From: Alphaproteobacteria bacterium UBA2964
GTDB lineage: Bacteria > Pseudomonadota > Alphaproteobacteria > MPNO01 > UBA2964
Length of the DNA stretch: 6,212 nucleotides
Direction: 5' to 3'
Assembly (NCBI GenBank): GCA_002348425.1
Contig: DEBE01000031.1
Coordinates: forward strand, 1,457 to 7,668
In this document: in pieces, positions 1-6,212 of the stretch
Layout: each line of letters opens with the position of its first letter
Numbering within the stretch: position 1 is the stretch's first letter
Translations under genes and position numbers: made by a program
The notes under the pieces: model-generated
Seen by the model: the letters and a program-made list of their open reading frames with translations, nothing else
Database searches by the model: none
What the model was told of the DNA's origin: nothing

Positions 1-861
1 CATATCCCGGGTAAACCTAATTTTATTTTACAGTTTATGCCCGGCGGTGGCGGCCAGAAAGCTGCTGGATATGTTTATAATGTAGCGCCAAGAAATGGTG
101 CCCGACTTGCAAAACTGTCGAATATGTTACCCGCCTTCCAGCTTCTTCGTGGCAATGTCAAGTATGATGTATCAAAGCTGAATTACATCGGTCGCGCCGC
201 ATCGATGCAGTATGTCACGATGGTTTGGCATACAACCGGGGTAAAAAGTCTTAAAGACGCTGCGAAAGCAAAAAAACCTATAATTTTCGGCGCCAGCGGA
301 GTAAGCCAATCAAATTACATAGTTCCAACGGTTATGGGAAAATTATTAGGACTAAATGTCAAAGTTGTAGCCGGGTATCCCGGTACAGCGGCGATCAATA
401 AAGCTCTCGAGCAAGGGGAAGTAACAGGGCGCGCTGGAGCATGGTCTAGCTGGATTTCCAAAGCTGGGCACTGGATAAAAAGTGGACAGGTAGTCGCTAT
501 TGCTCAATCGGGATTGGAAAAGTCGGGGGATATTAAAAACGGTTACGGTCAAGCTACCCCGTTGCTTTTAGATCTAGCCAAAAATGATGATGAACGCGCA
601 ATTTTAAAGCTTTTTGCTTCAGATGCTGCGGTAGGAAGAAATTTTTCTATGCCGCCCGGTGTCCCGAAGGCAAGAGTGAAGGCGATGTGCCGCGCATTTG
701 ATGCAACGATGACTGATAAGGCGTTTTTAGCTGACGCCAAGAAACGCAAACTGATTATTGAGCCAAAACCTTGTGAATGGCTCTCGAAAACAGCAGCAGA
801 GATCGTTGCCACACCAAAGCCATTGGTAAAAAAAGCCAGAGCGCTTCTAGGTTGGAAATAA
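1..861 (+). CDS. TTT-family (Bug/TctC-like) substrate-binding protein, 3' part, 5' end outside window
   Basis: The frame is open from base 1 to the TAA at 859-861, giving 286 visible residues. The Met codon at 37 is not a start: it sits inside the conserved QFMPGGGG loop, and the upstream HIPGKPNFIL also fits the family, so the signal peptide and roughly 40-50 residues lie outside the window. Further family marks are VYNVAPRNG just after the loop, YIGRAAS, VWHTTGVKSL, VAGYPGTAAINKALEQGEV (ligand cleft and hinge region), MPPGVPKARV and FDATMTDKAFL near the C-terminus. Bug/TctC proteins are periplasmic receptors that pass carboxylates or related small molecules to a TctA/TctB permease; the ligand cannot be read from sequence. 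By hand count the protein is quite basic (about 41 K+R against 17 D+E). It is followed after 30 bp by a second exported protein with its own ribosome binding site, so the two are probably co-transcribed. No TctA or TctB gene follows. Confidence 0.87.
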   Translation, partial: HIPGKPNFILQFMPGGGGQKAAGYVYNVAPRNGARLAKLSNMLPAFQLLRGNVKYDVSKLNYIGRAASMQYVTMVWHTTGVKSLKDAAKAKKPIIFGASGVSQSNYIVPTVMGKLLGLNVKVVAGYPGTAAINKALEQGEVTGRAGAWSSWISKAGHWIKSGQVVAIAQSGLEKSGDIKNGYGQATPLLLDLAKNDDERAILKLFASDAAVGRNFSMPPGVPKARVKAMCRAFDATMTDKAFLADAKKRKLIIEPKPCEWLSKTAAEIVATPKPLVKKARALLGWK

Positions 862-877
862 CAAAAATTGAATGCAC

Positions 878-884
878 AGGAGAG
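878..884 (+). promoter_or_regulatory. Ribosome binding site of the TAXI-like gene
   Basis: AGGAGAG lies 7 bases before the ATG at 892. It supports this start over the second in-frame ATG at 907, which would be 22 bases away. Confidence 0.8.
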
Positions 885-891
885 TTAAATT

Positions 892-1458
892 ATGAAAATT
901 ATACCAATGAAAACTCTGGTCGCCTTGGTCGCCGTTATTATTTTGAATGTTGCAGGACATCCACAAAAGGCGTTTGCGGGCGATGTTGAGCTCGTTTTGG
1001 GAACTGGAAGTATAAAGGGAAAATTATTTGCGGCTGGTAATGCTATTTCCGCTTCGTCCGTTTTGTATGGCAAGGGCGTAAAGGTCTATAATTACGGCAC
1101 TAAAGGTGGAAAAGACAATGTAAAAAGAGTAACCAAAAAGAAAAAATCCATTAGTTTAGGGATAGTTGCGACGAAGGACTTGTCTAAGGCCAAAGCTAAG
1201 CAGATCAAGAAACTGAGTGGGTTGATGTCATTGGGGACATTAAAAGGAAAACAAGTCCTCATGATCGTGCGTAACAAAGCTCCGAAAAAAGTTTCAAAAG
1301 CTGCCTATGCAGCGGCTATAGCCGAAGTTGTGCGTTTTATGCAAAGCAATAAGGCTAAAAAGCTAATAAAGAAAGAATGGAATGGCTATGCTCCCGGTTC
1401 AGGAGCTGACGCCTTCAAAAAGGCAGGAGTTAAAATTCATAAAGCGGCTGCAAAATAG
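892..1458 (+). CDS. Small exported lysine-rich protein, TAXI-type (TRAP receptor) lobe-I-like
   Basis: The product has 188 residues. It begins with a Sec signal peptide: K2/K7, a hydrophobic core at residues 8-21, and a likely cut after AFA at 27-29. The mature start VELVLGTGSIKGKLFAAGNA, then GVKVYNYGTKGGKDNVKRV and the SLGIVATKDL strand, follows the pattern of the TAXI family of TRAP receptors (GTGSxxGxYYPxGxAI, then a TGGSxxNLxxL stretch, then GxADLGxxQxDxA). A stretch near 106-125 resembles the family's 'LRALxSLxxExVxxVVR' segment. TAXI proteins usually have about 320 residues; lobe II seems absent and the chain goes directly to a C-terminal helical Lys/Ala-rich part. About 33 of 159 mature residues are Lys against about 7 acidic ones, giving a strongly positive charge. 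The coding frame is intact with a good ribosome binding site and a terminator after it, so this looks like a real short gene rather than a decayed one. Similarity was judged by eye only; it may be a distinct periplasmic family with unknown function. Confidence 0.7.
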   Translation: MKIIPMKTLVALVAVIILNVAGHPQKAFAGDVELVLGTGSIKGKLFAAGNAISASSVLYGKGVKVYNYGTKGGKDNVKRVTKKKKSISLGIVATKDLSKAKAKQIKKLSGLMSLGTLKGKQVLMIVRNKAPKKVSKAAYAAAIAEVVRFMQSNKAKKLIKKEWNGYAPGSGADAFKKAGVKIHKAAAK

Positions 1459-1484
1459 CTTTTTAAACTTTAGTCACTTATGAG

Positions 1485-1513
1485 GGGCCGCGGTCTAACA
1501 CTGCGGCCCTTTT
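1485..1513 (+). terminator. Rho-independent terminator of the receptor unit
   Basis: GGGCCGC at 1485-1491 pairs perfectly with GCGGCCC at 1503-1509. Inner pairs (one G-U, G-C, U-A) extend the stem to 10 bp around a CTAAC loop at 1495-1499. A TTTTCTATTTT tract follows directly. The tract is on the + strand side, so it serves the receptor genes. On the - strand the same hairpin lies just past the gor stop but lacks a T-run, so it would be a poor intrinsic terminator for gor. Confidence 0.88.
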
Positions 1514-2866
1514 CTATTTTCTAGGCTCTCTCATAGTGACAAATTCTTCAGCCGCTGTCGGATGAATCCCGACGGTTGCGTCAAACTGGCTCTTTGTAGC
1601 GCCTGCCTTAATGGCAACCGCCAAACCCTGTATAATCTCCCCCGCCTCGGATCCCACCATATGACAACCAACAACTCTATCGGAACTTTTATCGACCACG
1701 AGTTTCATTAAAGTAGTTTCATTACGGCCAGTTAAGGTATGCAGCATTGGCCTAAATTGAGAGACAAAAATTTCTACGTTATCGTATTTTGCCTTGGCCT
1801 GTTCTTCTGAAAGCCCGACGGTCCCAATATTTGGATGGCTGAATACGGCTGTAGGAATATCTGAATAATCTGTTACCCAATTCTGTCCATTAAAAAGGTT
1901 GGCTGATAAAATCATTGCCTCCGCAATTGCAACCGGGGTCAGCTGGAAACGGTCAATGACATCTCCCAGTGCATAAATATTATCTACCGAGGTTCTAAAA
2001 TGATTATCAACAACAATTGAACCATCTTTTTTCATTTTTACACCCAGCTCTTCTAAACCAAGGCCCCGGGTATTCGGCACGCGACCAGTAGCGTACATCA
2101 CCAAATCCGCGTCAAGGTTGGAGCCATCTTCCAACCTTACGGACATACTATCTTTTTCTCTTTCAATAGCTGTGATATTACTATTAAACCTTAAATCAAT
2201 CCCCTGTTTTTTCATTTCTTCGGATAGATGAAATCGTAGATCCTGGTCAAAACCTCGTAAAAAAAGTTCTCCACGATAGAGCTGCGTAACATGAGCACCG
2301 TAACCATGAAATATACCTGAAAACTCCACAGCTATGTAGCCACCGCCCACGATAATTATTTTCTCAGGAAGCTCGTTTAGAAAAAAAGCTTCATTTGAAG
2401 TTATGGCATACTCGCTACCAGGAATATTGGGAACCGTTGGCCAACCTCCGGTTGCTATTAAGATTTTATCCGCAGTGATTTCCTTATTATTCACAATCAC
2501 GGTGTGTCTGTCTTTAAGCGTCGCACGGGCCTCATGAATAGTGACGTCACTATTTTTAAGTAGGTTCCTATATATGCCGTTTAATCTTTCAATTTCTTTA
2601 TTTTTATTTTCAATCAATCGTTGCCATACAAGTGAAGGGGCTCCCACATCCCAGCCATAACCAGCAGCGTCCTCGAAAGATTCAGAAAAATGAGATCCGT
2701 ATGAAAATAATTTTTTCGGCACACATCCTACATTAACGCAGGTACCTCCAAGATAACGCTCCTCTGCAACAGCCACCCGCGCTCCATAACTTGCTGACAT
2801 GCGTGCGCATCGAACGCCACCGGAACCAGCCCCTATAACATAAAGATCAAAGTCATATTCCGGCAT
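1514..2866 (-). CDS. gor: Glutathione reductase (NADPH)
   Basis: Cytoplasmic FAD flavoenzyme that reduces glutathione disulfide to glutathione with NADPH. The length, 450 residues, is that of E. coli Gor. In order: FAD-binding GAGSGG at 12-17; redox-active disulfide Cys43/Cys48 in [13 protein letters not shown]; the ATGGWP segment; the NADPH-binding GGGYIAVEF segment followed by YRGELFLR, whose two Arg residues six apart match those that bind the NADPH 2'-phosphate; YATGRVPNT; the second FAD motif ALGDV; and the dimer-interface HPTAAEE with catalytic His435 and Glu440. The [11 protein letters not shown] pocket argues for glutathione reductase rather than dihydrolipoamide or mercuric reductase, and for the plant/alphaproteobacterial subtype. 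The ATG at 2866 is preceded by a weak GAGAAAG about 9 bases upstream. It is probably the last gene of the - strand cluster, 55 bp after gabD. The stop codon (1516-1514) abuts the T-tract of the opposing terminator. Confidence 0.95.
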   Translation of the reverse strand: MPEYDFDLYVIGAGSGGVRCARMSASYGARVAVAEERYLGGTCVNVGCVPKKLFSYGSHFSESFEDAAGYGWDVGAPSLVWQRLIENKNKEIERLNGIYRNLLKNSDVTIHEARATLKDRHTVIVNNKEITADKILIATGGWPTVPNIPGSEYAITSNEAFFLNELPEKIIIVGGGYIAVEFSGIFHGYGAHVTQLYRGELFLRGFDQDLRFHLSEEMKKQGIDLRFNSNITAIEREKDSMSVRLEDGSNLDADLVMYATGRVPNTRGLGLEELGVKMKKDGSIVVDNHFRTSVDNIYALGDVIDRFQLTPVAIAEAMILSANLFNGQNWVTDYSDIPTAVFSHPNIGTVGLSEEQAKAKYDNVEIFVSQFRPMLHTLTGRNETTLMKLVVDKSSDRVVGCHMVGSEAGEIIQGLAVAIKAGATKSQFDATVGIHPTAAEEFVTMREPRK

Positions 2867-2921
2867 TTACCATTACTTTCTCAGGGAATTCCTGCATGAT
2901 TAGTTTCTTGTCGAACGATGT

Positions 2922-4397
2922 TTATCGATCAATACCACCCATAAGTGCATATTTGATCTCCACAAAATCATCGATACCGTACTTTGACCCTTCGCGGCCA
3001 ATGCCGGATTCTTTTACTCCTCCAAATGGAGCAACCTCAGTTGAAATGATACCCTCATTTACGCCAACAATACCATATTCTAATGCTTCCATTACTCTCC
3101 AGATCCGTCCTATATCACGGCTGTAAAAGTAAGAGGCCAAACCAAACTCCGTGTCATTAGCATAGGCAATAACCTCCTCCTCGGTTTTAAATGGAAACAA
3201 GGGAGCAACCGGGCCAAAAGTCTCCTCCCGGGCTATTTTCATATCCTGACTGACATTCTTGATAATAGTGGGTTTAAAAAAGTTTCCTCCAAGGGAATGA
3301 CGTTCCCCTCCAACAGCAACCACAGCACCCTTGTTTAACGCATCAGCAATATGCTCTTCGACCTTTTCAACAGCGGCAGCCTCAATAAGTGGCCCTTGAT
3401 GAGTTTCTCCTTCCAACCCATTTCCTACTTTCATCTTGGACACTGCCTCGGATAATCTTTCGGCAAAGTCCTCATAGACCGCCTCCTGCACATAAATACG
3501 GTTGGCACAAACGCAAGTCTGCCCGGTGTTGCGAAATTTAGATGCCATCGCTCCTTGAACCGCGGCATCAAGGTCAGCATCATCGAAAACGATAAAAGGA
3601 GCATTTCCTCCCAATTCCATGGAAACTTTTTTAACCGTATTCGCACATTGTTTCATTAATACCTTGCCGATTTCCGTTGAGCCGGTGAAAGTCAACTTCC
3701 TTACAATAGGATTTTCGGCAATTTCTCCACCAATAGCACCCGCGCTCCCTGTCACGACATTAAAGACCCCTTTTGGTATTCCAGCTCTTTCAGCCAGTTC
3801 CGCCTGAGCGAGGGCCGAAAAAGGGGTCATTGATGCCGGTTTTAGAACCATGGTGCATCCTGCGGCCAGCGCTGGCCCGGATTTACGTGTAATCATAGCT
3901 GCTGGAAAGTTCCAAGGCGTAATTGCAGCAACCACGCCTATTGGCTCCTTAATGACGACTACACGTTTGTCAGGCGCAAACGTCGGGATAGTGTCCCCAT
4001 AAAGTCGTTTGCCTTCCTCGGCAAACCATTCAATGAAGGACGCCGCATAAATAACTTCTCCCATGGATTCAGCCATCGGCTTCCCCTGCTCCGCTGTCAT
4101 GAGAGTAGCTAGATCTTTCTGGTTCTCAAGCATAAGCTCGTACCATTTTCTTAAAATTACAGCGCGCTCTTTTGCGGTCTTGGCGCGCCAAGCTGGAAGT
4201 GCTTCGTTAGCGGCCTCTATGGCACGACGAGTTTCAGATGCCCCCATTTTAGGAACTGTGCCGAGAACTTCTCCCGTCGCCTTATTAATAACTTCCATCG
4301 TTTCTTGATTCTCAGCGGCGACCCATTCACCATTTATGTAACATTGCTCACTCACAAGCTTTGGATCATTTATTGGCATATTAAATTCGCGCGACAT
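2922..4397 (-). CDS. gabD: Succinate-semialdehyde dehydrogenase, NAD(P)+
   Basis: Oxidises succinate semialdehyde to succinate, the last step of the GABA/4-hydroxybutyrate route into the TCA cycle; cytoplasmic, aldehyde dehydrogenase superfamily. With the ATG at 4397 the product has 491 residues (E. coli GabD has 482). Seen in order: AEQGKP near 103-107; ASFIEWFAEEGKRLYGDTIP; PWNFP at 161-165; VLKPAS at 184-189, a cofactor-binding motif that fits NADP+ use; FTGST at 237-241; the general base Glu261 in MELGGN; the nucleophile Cys295 in GQTCVCANR with a second Cys at 297; EETFGP; and a C-terminal GREGSKYGIDDFVEIKY. Nearly every block matches GabD, so the assignment is firm, though related semialdehydes such as glutarate semialdehyde may also be used. 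An in-frame TTG at 4421 would add 8 residues, but the AAGGAGAG ribosome binding site lies inside that extension, so the ATG at 4397 is chosen. No gabT or gabP is visible. Confidence 0.94.
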   Translation of the reverse strand: MSREFNMPINDPKLVSEQCYINGEWVAAENQETMEVINKATGEVLGTVPKMGASETRRAIEAANEALPAWRAKTAKERAVILRKWYELMLENQKDLATLMTAEQGKPMAESMGEVIYAASFIEWFAEEGKRLYGDTIPTFAPDKRVVVIKEPIGVVAAITPWNFPAAMITRKSGPALAAGCTMVLKPASMTPFSALAQAELAERAGIPKGVFNVVTGSAGAIGGEIAENPIVRKLTFTGSTEIGKVLMKQCANTVKKVSMELGGNAPFIVFDDADLDAAVQGAMASKFRNTGQTCVCANRIYVQEAVYEDFAERLSEAVSKMKVGNGLEGETHQGPLIEAAAVEKVEEHIADALNKGAVVAVGGERHSLGGNFFKPTIIKNVSQDMKIAREETFGPVAPLFPFKTEEEVIAYANDTEFGLASYFYSRDIGRIWRVMEALEYGIVGVNEGIISTEVAPFGGVKESGIGREGSKYGIDDFVEIKYALMGGIDR

Positions 4398-4401
4398 ATT
4401 A

Positions 4402-4409
4402 CTCTCCTT
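4402..4409 (-). promoter_or_regulatory. gabD: Ribosome binding site of gabD
   Basis: On the - strand AAGGAGAG runs from 4409 to 4402, with GGAG ending 6 bases before the ATG at 4397. This strong site decides the start codon against the upstream TTG at 4421. Confidence 0.85.
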
Positions 4410-4417
4410 ATTCGACG

Positions 4418-4465
4418 CCAAGATTTATCTTATCAAAATTCGAATAATCTTGGTTTAACGTTAAA
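4418..4465. promoter_or_regulatory. Inverted repeats in the gabD leader, possible operator or leader hairpin
   Basis: CCAAGATT (4418-4425) and AATCTTGG (4446-4453) form a perfect 8-bp inverted repeat with 20 bases between. Inside it are AAGATTTATCTT (4420-4431) and the palindrome ATTCGAAT (4438-4445). Directly next to it is the 12-bp perfect palindrome TTTAACGTTAAA (4454-4465). All lie in the 117-bp gap between the MFS gene and gabD, just upstream of the gabD ribosome binding site. This is where an operator or a promoter for gabD-gor would sit. A TTGGCA at 4486-4481 (- strand) resembles a -35 box, but no good -10 follows at the right spacing, so no promoter is called. AT-rich DNA gives some palindromes by chance. 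Confidence 0.4.
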
Positions 4466-4514
4466 ATTAACCTATGACACTGCCAAATTCCTGCTAATTA
4501 AATTTTTATTTTTT

Positions 4515-5780
4515 CTAATCTGACAATTTTTCTTTTTCCAACTCAGTAACATGTAACCGTCCTCGGTAGTTAGCCCAAAGCCAGAATGTCAATGCTATCA
4601 ATGCCCCGCCTGCCACTGTAAACTGCATACCAATCAATGACGCTACCCAACCAGCAACCAGAGCACCAAATGCCGGCATTCCCCAGTTCAGGAGAATAAA
4701 GAAACTCACGGCTCGTGCCCTCATCTCCTGATTTGAGGAATTCTGAATCAATGACTGCGCCGCAGTTCCGTTTACAAGCATCAGGAAACCTATGAGAAAT
4801 AGGGGAAGAATTGCCATAAAAAGATTTTCTATAAAGGTAAAAACAAATAATACCAATGCGAGGAGGGCAAAGGAATGCGTACACAAGCGCGTCAAACCTT
4901 CAGTACGACCTCTACGAGCAAGCCAAAGGCAACTCAACATTGCTCCGCCACCTACTGTTGACAAAATTGTACCTAAAGCTTCTTCCGGAAGTCCAAATAT
5001 CAAATCAGCATAGCCTGAAGCTAATTCCATAAAAGGACGGATAAAGAGACCAGTCATACCCAGAACAAACATAAGAAAACGAATCCCGGGGTTACGCCAG
5101 ACATAAAGGGCACCATCCCACATATCACGTACAAGTTCTTTAGATATCTTGCCCTCCCCGCCTGCGCCCTTAGCAGGTAAAAAAAACACAACAACGTAGA
5201 GTTGAACGAACATGATAGTCGCTATAGCGAAAACTAAATCCGGAGTGATTACACCTTCCCTTACTAGAACTAGAAGTACCCCGCCAATGCCCGGGCCGAT
5301 CAGGCGACACCCATTAAACGTGGCAGAGTTCAAAGCTACCGCAGATGAAAGTTCGTCGCGTCCTACCAACGCATTCACCAGAGCAAGACGAGGAGGAGTA
5401 GACATCGCCTCAGTAATCCCATGACAGATGGTTAGAGCTAAACATAAATAGATTGTCATCACATCTAAATAGAGCGAAATTGTAAAACCGACGCCAACAG
5501 CAATGTAACAAAGTTGCATTACCTTGATTACTCTTATGTATCCAACACGATCTGAAATGGCTCCAGAAAACACGGATAAGACGACCATTGGAAAGACGTC
5601 TGCAAATGCCATAATGCCCAGCCAAGTTGGGTCTTCCGTCAAATTCCATGTTAACCACAGAACAGAAGTCCGATAGATCCAACGGCCGATAGTTGAGATA
5701 CCGTTCGAAATCCACCACAAACGAAAATGGGGGTTGGCAAGAGCCGGGCCGATGCCACCTAGGAGAGTTGAAATTTGCAT
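4515..5780 (-). CDS. MFS transporter, MFS_3/EntS-like
   Basis: A 421-residue inner-membrane protein with about 12 hydrophobic segments, of usual length for a 12-TM major facilitator. The N-terminal NPHFRLWWISNGISTIGRWIYR and the cytoplasmic loop-2 motif GAISDRVGYIRV at 73-84 (MFS motif A, GxxxDRxGR-like) are characteristic. NSATFNGCRLIGPGIGG at 151-167 matches the segment-5 motif of the MFS_3 (EntS-type) branch, which is mostly drug or siderophore exporters. A hydrophilic loop at about 210-225 separates the halves, and the C-terminus is charged (ELEKEKLSD). The substrate is not predictable. The ATG at 5780 lies 8 bp after the stop of the preceding dehydrogenase-like gene and has no good ribosome binding site (only a distant GGGACAG), so translation is probably coupled to that gene. 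Start choice is supported by the lack of a nearby alternative. Confidence 0.88.
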   Translation of the reverse strand: MQISTLLGGIGPALANPHFRLWWISNGISTIGRWIYRTSVLWLTWNLTEDPTWLGIMAFADVFPMVVLSVFSGAISDRVGYIRVIKVMQLCYIAVGVGFTISLYLDVMTIYLCLALTICHGITEAMSTPPRLALVNALVGRDELSSAVALNSATFNGCRLIGPGIGGVLLVLVREGVITPDLVFAIATIMFVQLYVVVFFLPAKGAGGEGKISKELVRDMWDGALYVWRNPGIRFLMFVLGMTGLFIRPFMELASGYADLIFGLPEEALGTILSTVGGGAMLSCLWLARRGRTEGLTRLCTHSFALLALVLFVFTFIENLFMAILPLFLIGFLMLVNGTAAQSLIQNSSNQEMRARAVSFFILLNWGMPAFGALVAGWVASLIGMQFTVAGGALIALTFWLWANYRGRLHVTELEKEKLSD

Positions 5781-5788
5781 TTTTGTCT

Positions 5789-6212
5789 TTAACTGTCCCG
5801 TTCGAATTGTTCCGCGAGTACTTTAAGTGTCTCGGCTGATGTCCTTTGAGGATCAATTTCGTCACGTCTCTGAGAGGCTAATGGTGAACCACTTAACATT
5901 TCGAAAAGATCAGCAGCTCCCTTATGAATATTAGGTGTTAGCCCGATTGAAGAAAATGTTTCAGAAACCTGTTCCATTTCTCCAACATACCTCTCAGATA
6001 GCGTGGGCAACCTGATTAAGGCCTCATCAAGCCTCTCGATATTAGCAGCTTGGCTCCTTGGCAAACGTTCGCGCAGGAATTCGGTAAACCCATAATGTTC
6101 TGCGGCGAGCATAACTGTAGCGTAGAGTGCGAAAGCTCCCTTATTATAAGCTCCATTACAAATCTTTATTGCCGAACCTTGACCTACATCCGGACCAATA
6201 TATTTAATTTTT
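5789..6212 (-). CDS. NAD(P)-dependent 6PGDH/beta-hydroxyacid dehydrogenase-like oxidoreductase, DUF1932-type C-terminal part
   Basis: The frame is open from the window edge to the TAA at 5791-5789, giving 140 visible residues; the N-terminal Rossmann domain and the start lie outside. The visible part begins KYIGPDVGQGSAIKICN, which matches the GxGxxxKxxN helix of the beta-hydroxyacid dehydrogenase and 6-phosphogluconate dehydrogenase superfamily; the Lys encoded at 6166-6164 is the expected catalytic residue. It continues with KGAFALYATVMLAAEHYG and, near the end, RYVGEMEQVSETFSSIGLTP and KGAADLFEML, which resemble the DUF1932 (phosphogluconate dehydrogenase C-terminal-like) domain. The Met codon at 6112 is internal, not a start. 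Such enzymes oxidise hydroxy acids or reduce the corresponding oxo-acids or semialdehydes with NAD(P); the substrate here is unknown. It overlaps no gene and is 8 bp upstream of the MFS gene, so both are likely co-transcribed. Confidence 0.78.
   Translation of the reverse strand, partial: KIKYIGPDVGQGSAIKICNGAYNKGAFALYATVMLAAEHYGFTEFLRERLPRSQAANIERLDEALIRLPTLSERYVGEMEQVSETFSSIGLTPNIHKGAADLFEMLSGSPLASQRRDEIDPQRTSAETLKVLAEQFERDS

Noticed and set aside
37..39. ATG at 37 as start of the first gene
   Set aside because: The frame is open to base 1 and the upstream residues, like the MPGGGG loop itself, are internal conserved family sequence. The gene is 5'-truncated by the window.
1135..1146. A5-G-A6 run in the TAXI-like gene as a frameshift or slippage site
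   Set aside because: The zero frame simply encodes KKKK and runs on intact for about 100 more codons to a stop next to the terminator. No slippery heptamer context or useful alternative frame was seen.
2885..2892. GGAATTCC palindrome between gabD and gor
   Set aside because: Only 8 bp, with no extension and no accompanying promoter; it is too short to call an operator.
2896..3126. Short + strand open frames opposite gabD, gor and the MFS gene
   Set aside because: They are shadows of the strong - strand genes, without recognisable protein features.
4458..4486. Sigma-70 promoter for gabD (TTGGCA at 4486-4481, - strand)
   Set aside because: The hexamer 17 bases downstream is TAACGT, with only three matches to TATAAT, so the site is not convincing.
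6110..6112. ATG at 6112 (- strand) as start of a 107-residue protein
   Set aside because: The frame continues to the window edge and the residues before it include the conserved GQGSAIKICN catalytic helix.

Overview
The window comes from a bacterial chromosome, most likely a Gram-negative proteobacterium and probably an alphaproteobacterium. Clues are the exported solute receptors with Sec-type signals, a plant/alphaproteobacterial-style glutathione reductase with the [11 protein letters not shown] pocket, a GabD-type succinate-semialdehyde dehydrogenase, and a Rho-independent terminator. The DNA is moderately AT-rich. The taxon is an inference from protein style only. No tRNA, rRNA, CRISPR array or insertion sequence was seen.

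Left part (1-1513, + strand): the 3' end of a tripartite tricarboxylate transporter (TTT/Bug-type) substrate-binding protein. It is followed after 30 bp by a small exported lysine-rich protein whose N-terminal half resembles lobe I of a TAXI-type TRAP receptor. A clear hairpin-plus-T-tract terminator ends this unit. No membrane permease subunit of either transporter type lies between the receptor and the terminator.

Right part (6212-1514, - strand), in order of transcription: the C-terminal part of a 6-phosphogluconate/beta-hydroxyacid dehydrogenase-like oxidoreductase with a DUF1932-type C-terminus (runs off the window edge); an MFS transporter 8 bp downstream; a 117-bp leader with inverted repeats; gabD; and, 55 bp further, gor. 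The two units converge at about 1514, where the terminator T-tract touches the gor stop codon.

Functional reading: the - strand genes look like a small catabolic and redox cluster. A hydroxyacid-type dehydrogenase, a transporter, an aldehyde dehydrogenase oxidising a C4 semialdehyde to the acid, and an NADPH-dependent glutathione reductase could handle an organic acid or alcohol substrate and its redox cost. This is inference from neighbours. The most unusual element is the short, very basic TAXI-like protein paired with a TTT receptor without a visible permease.
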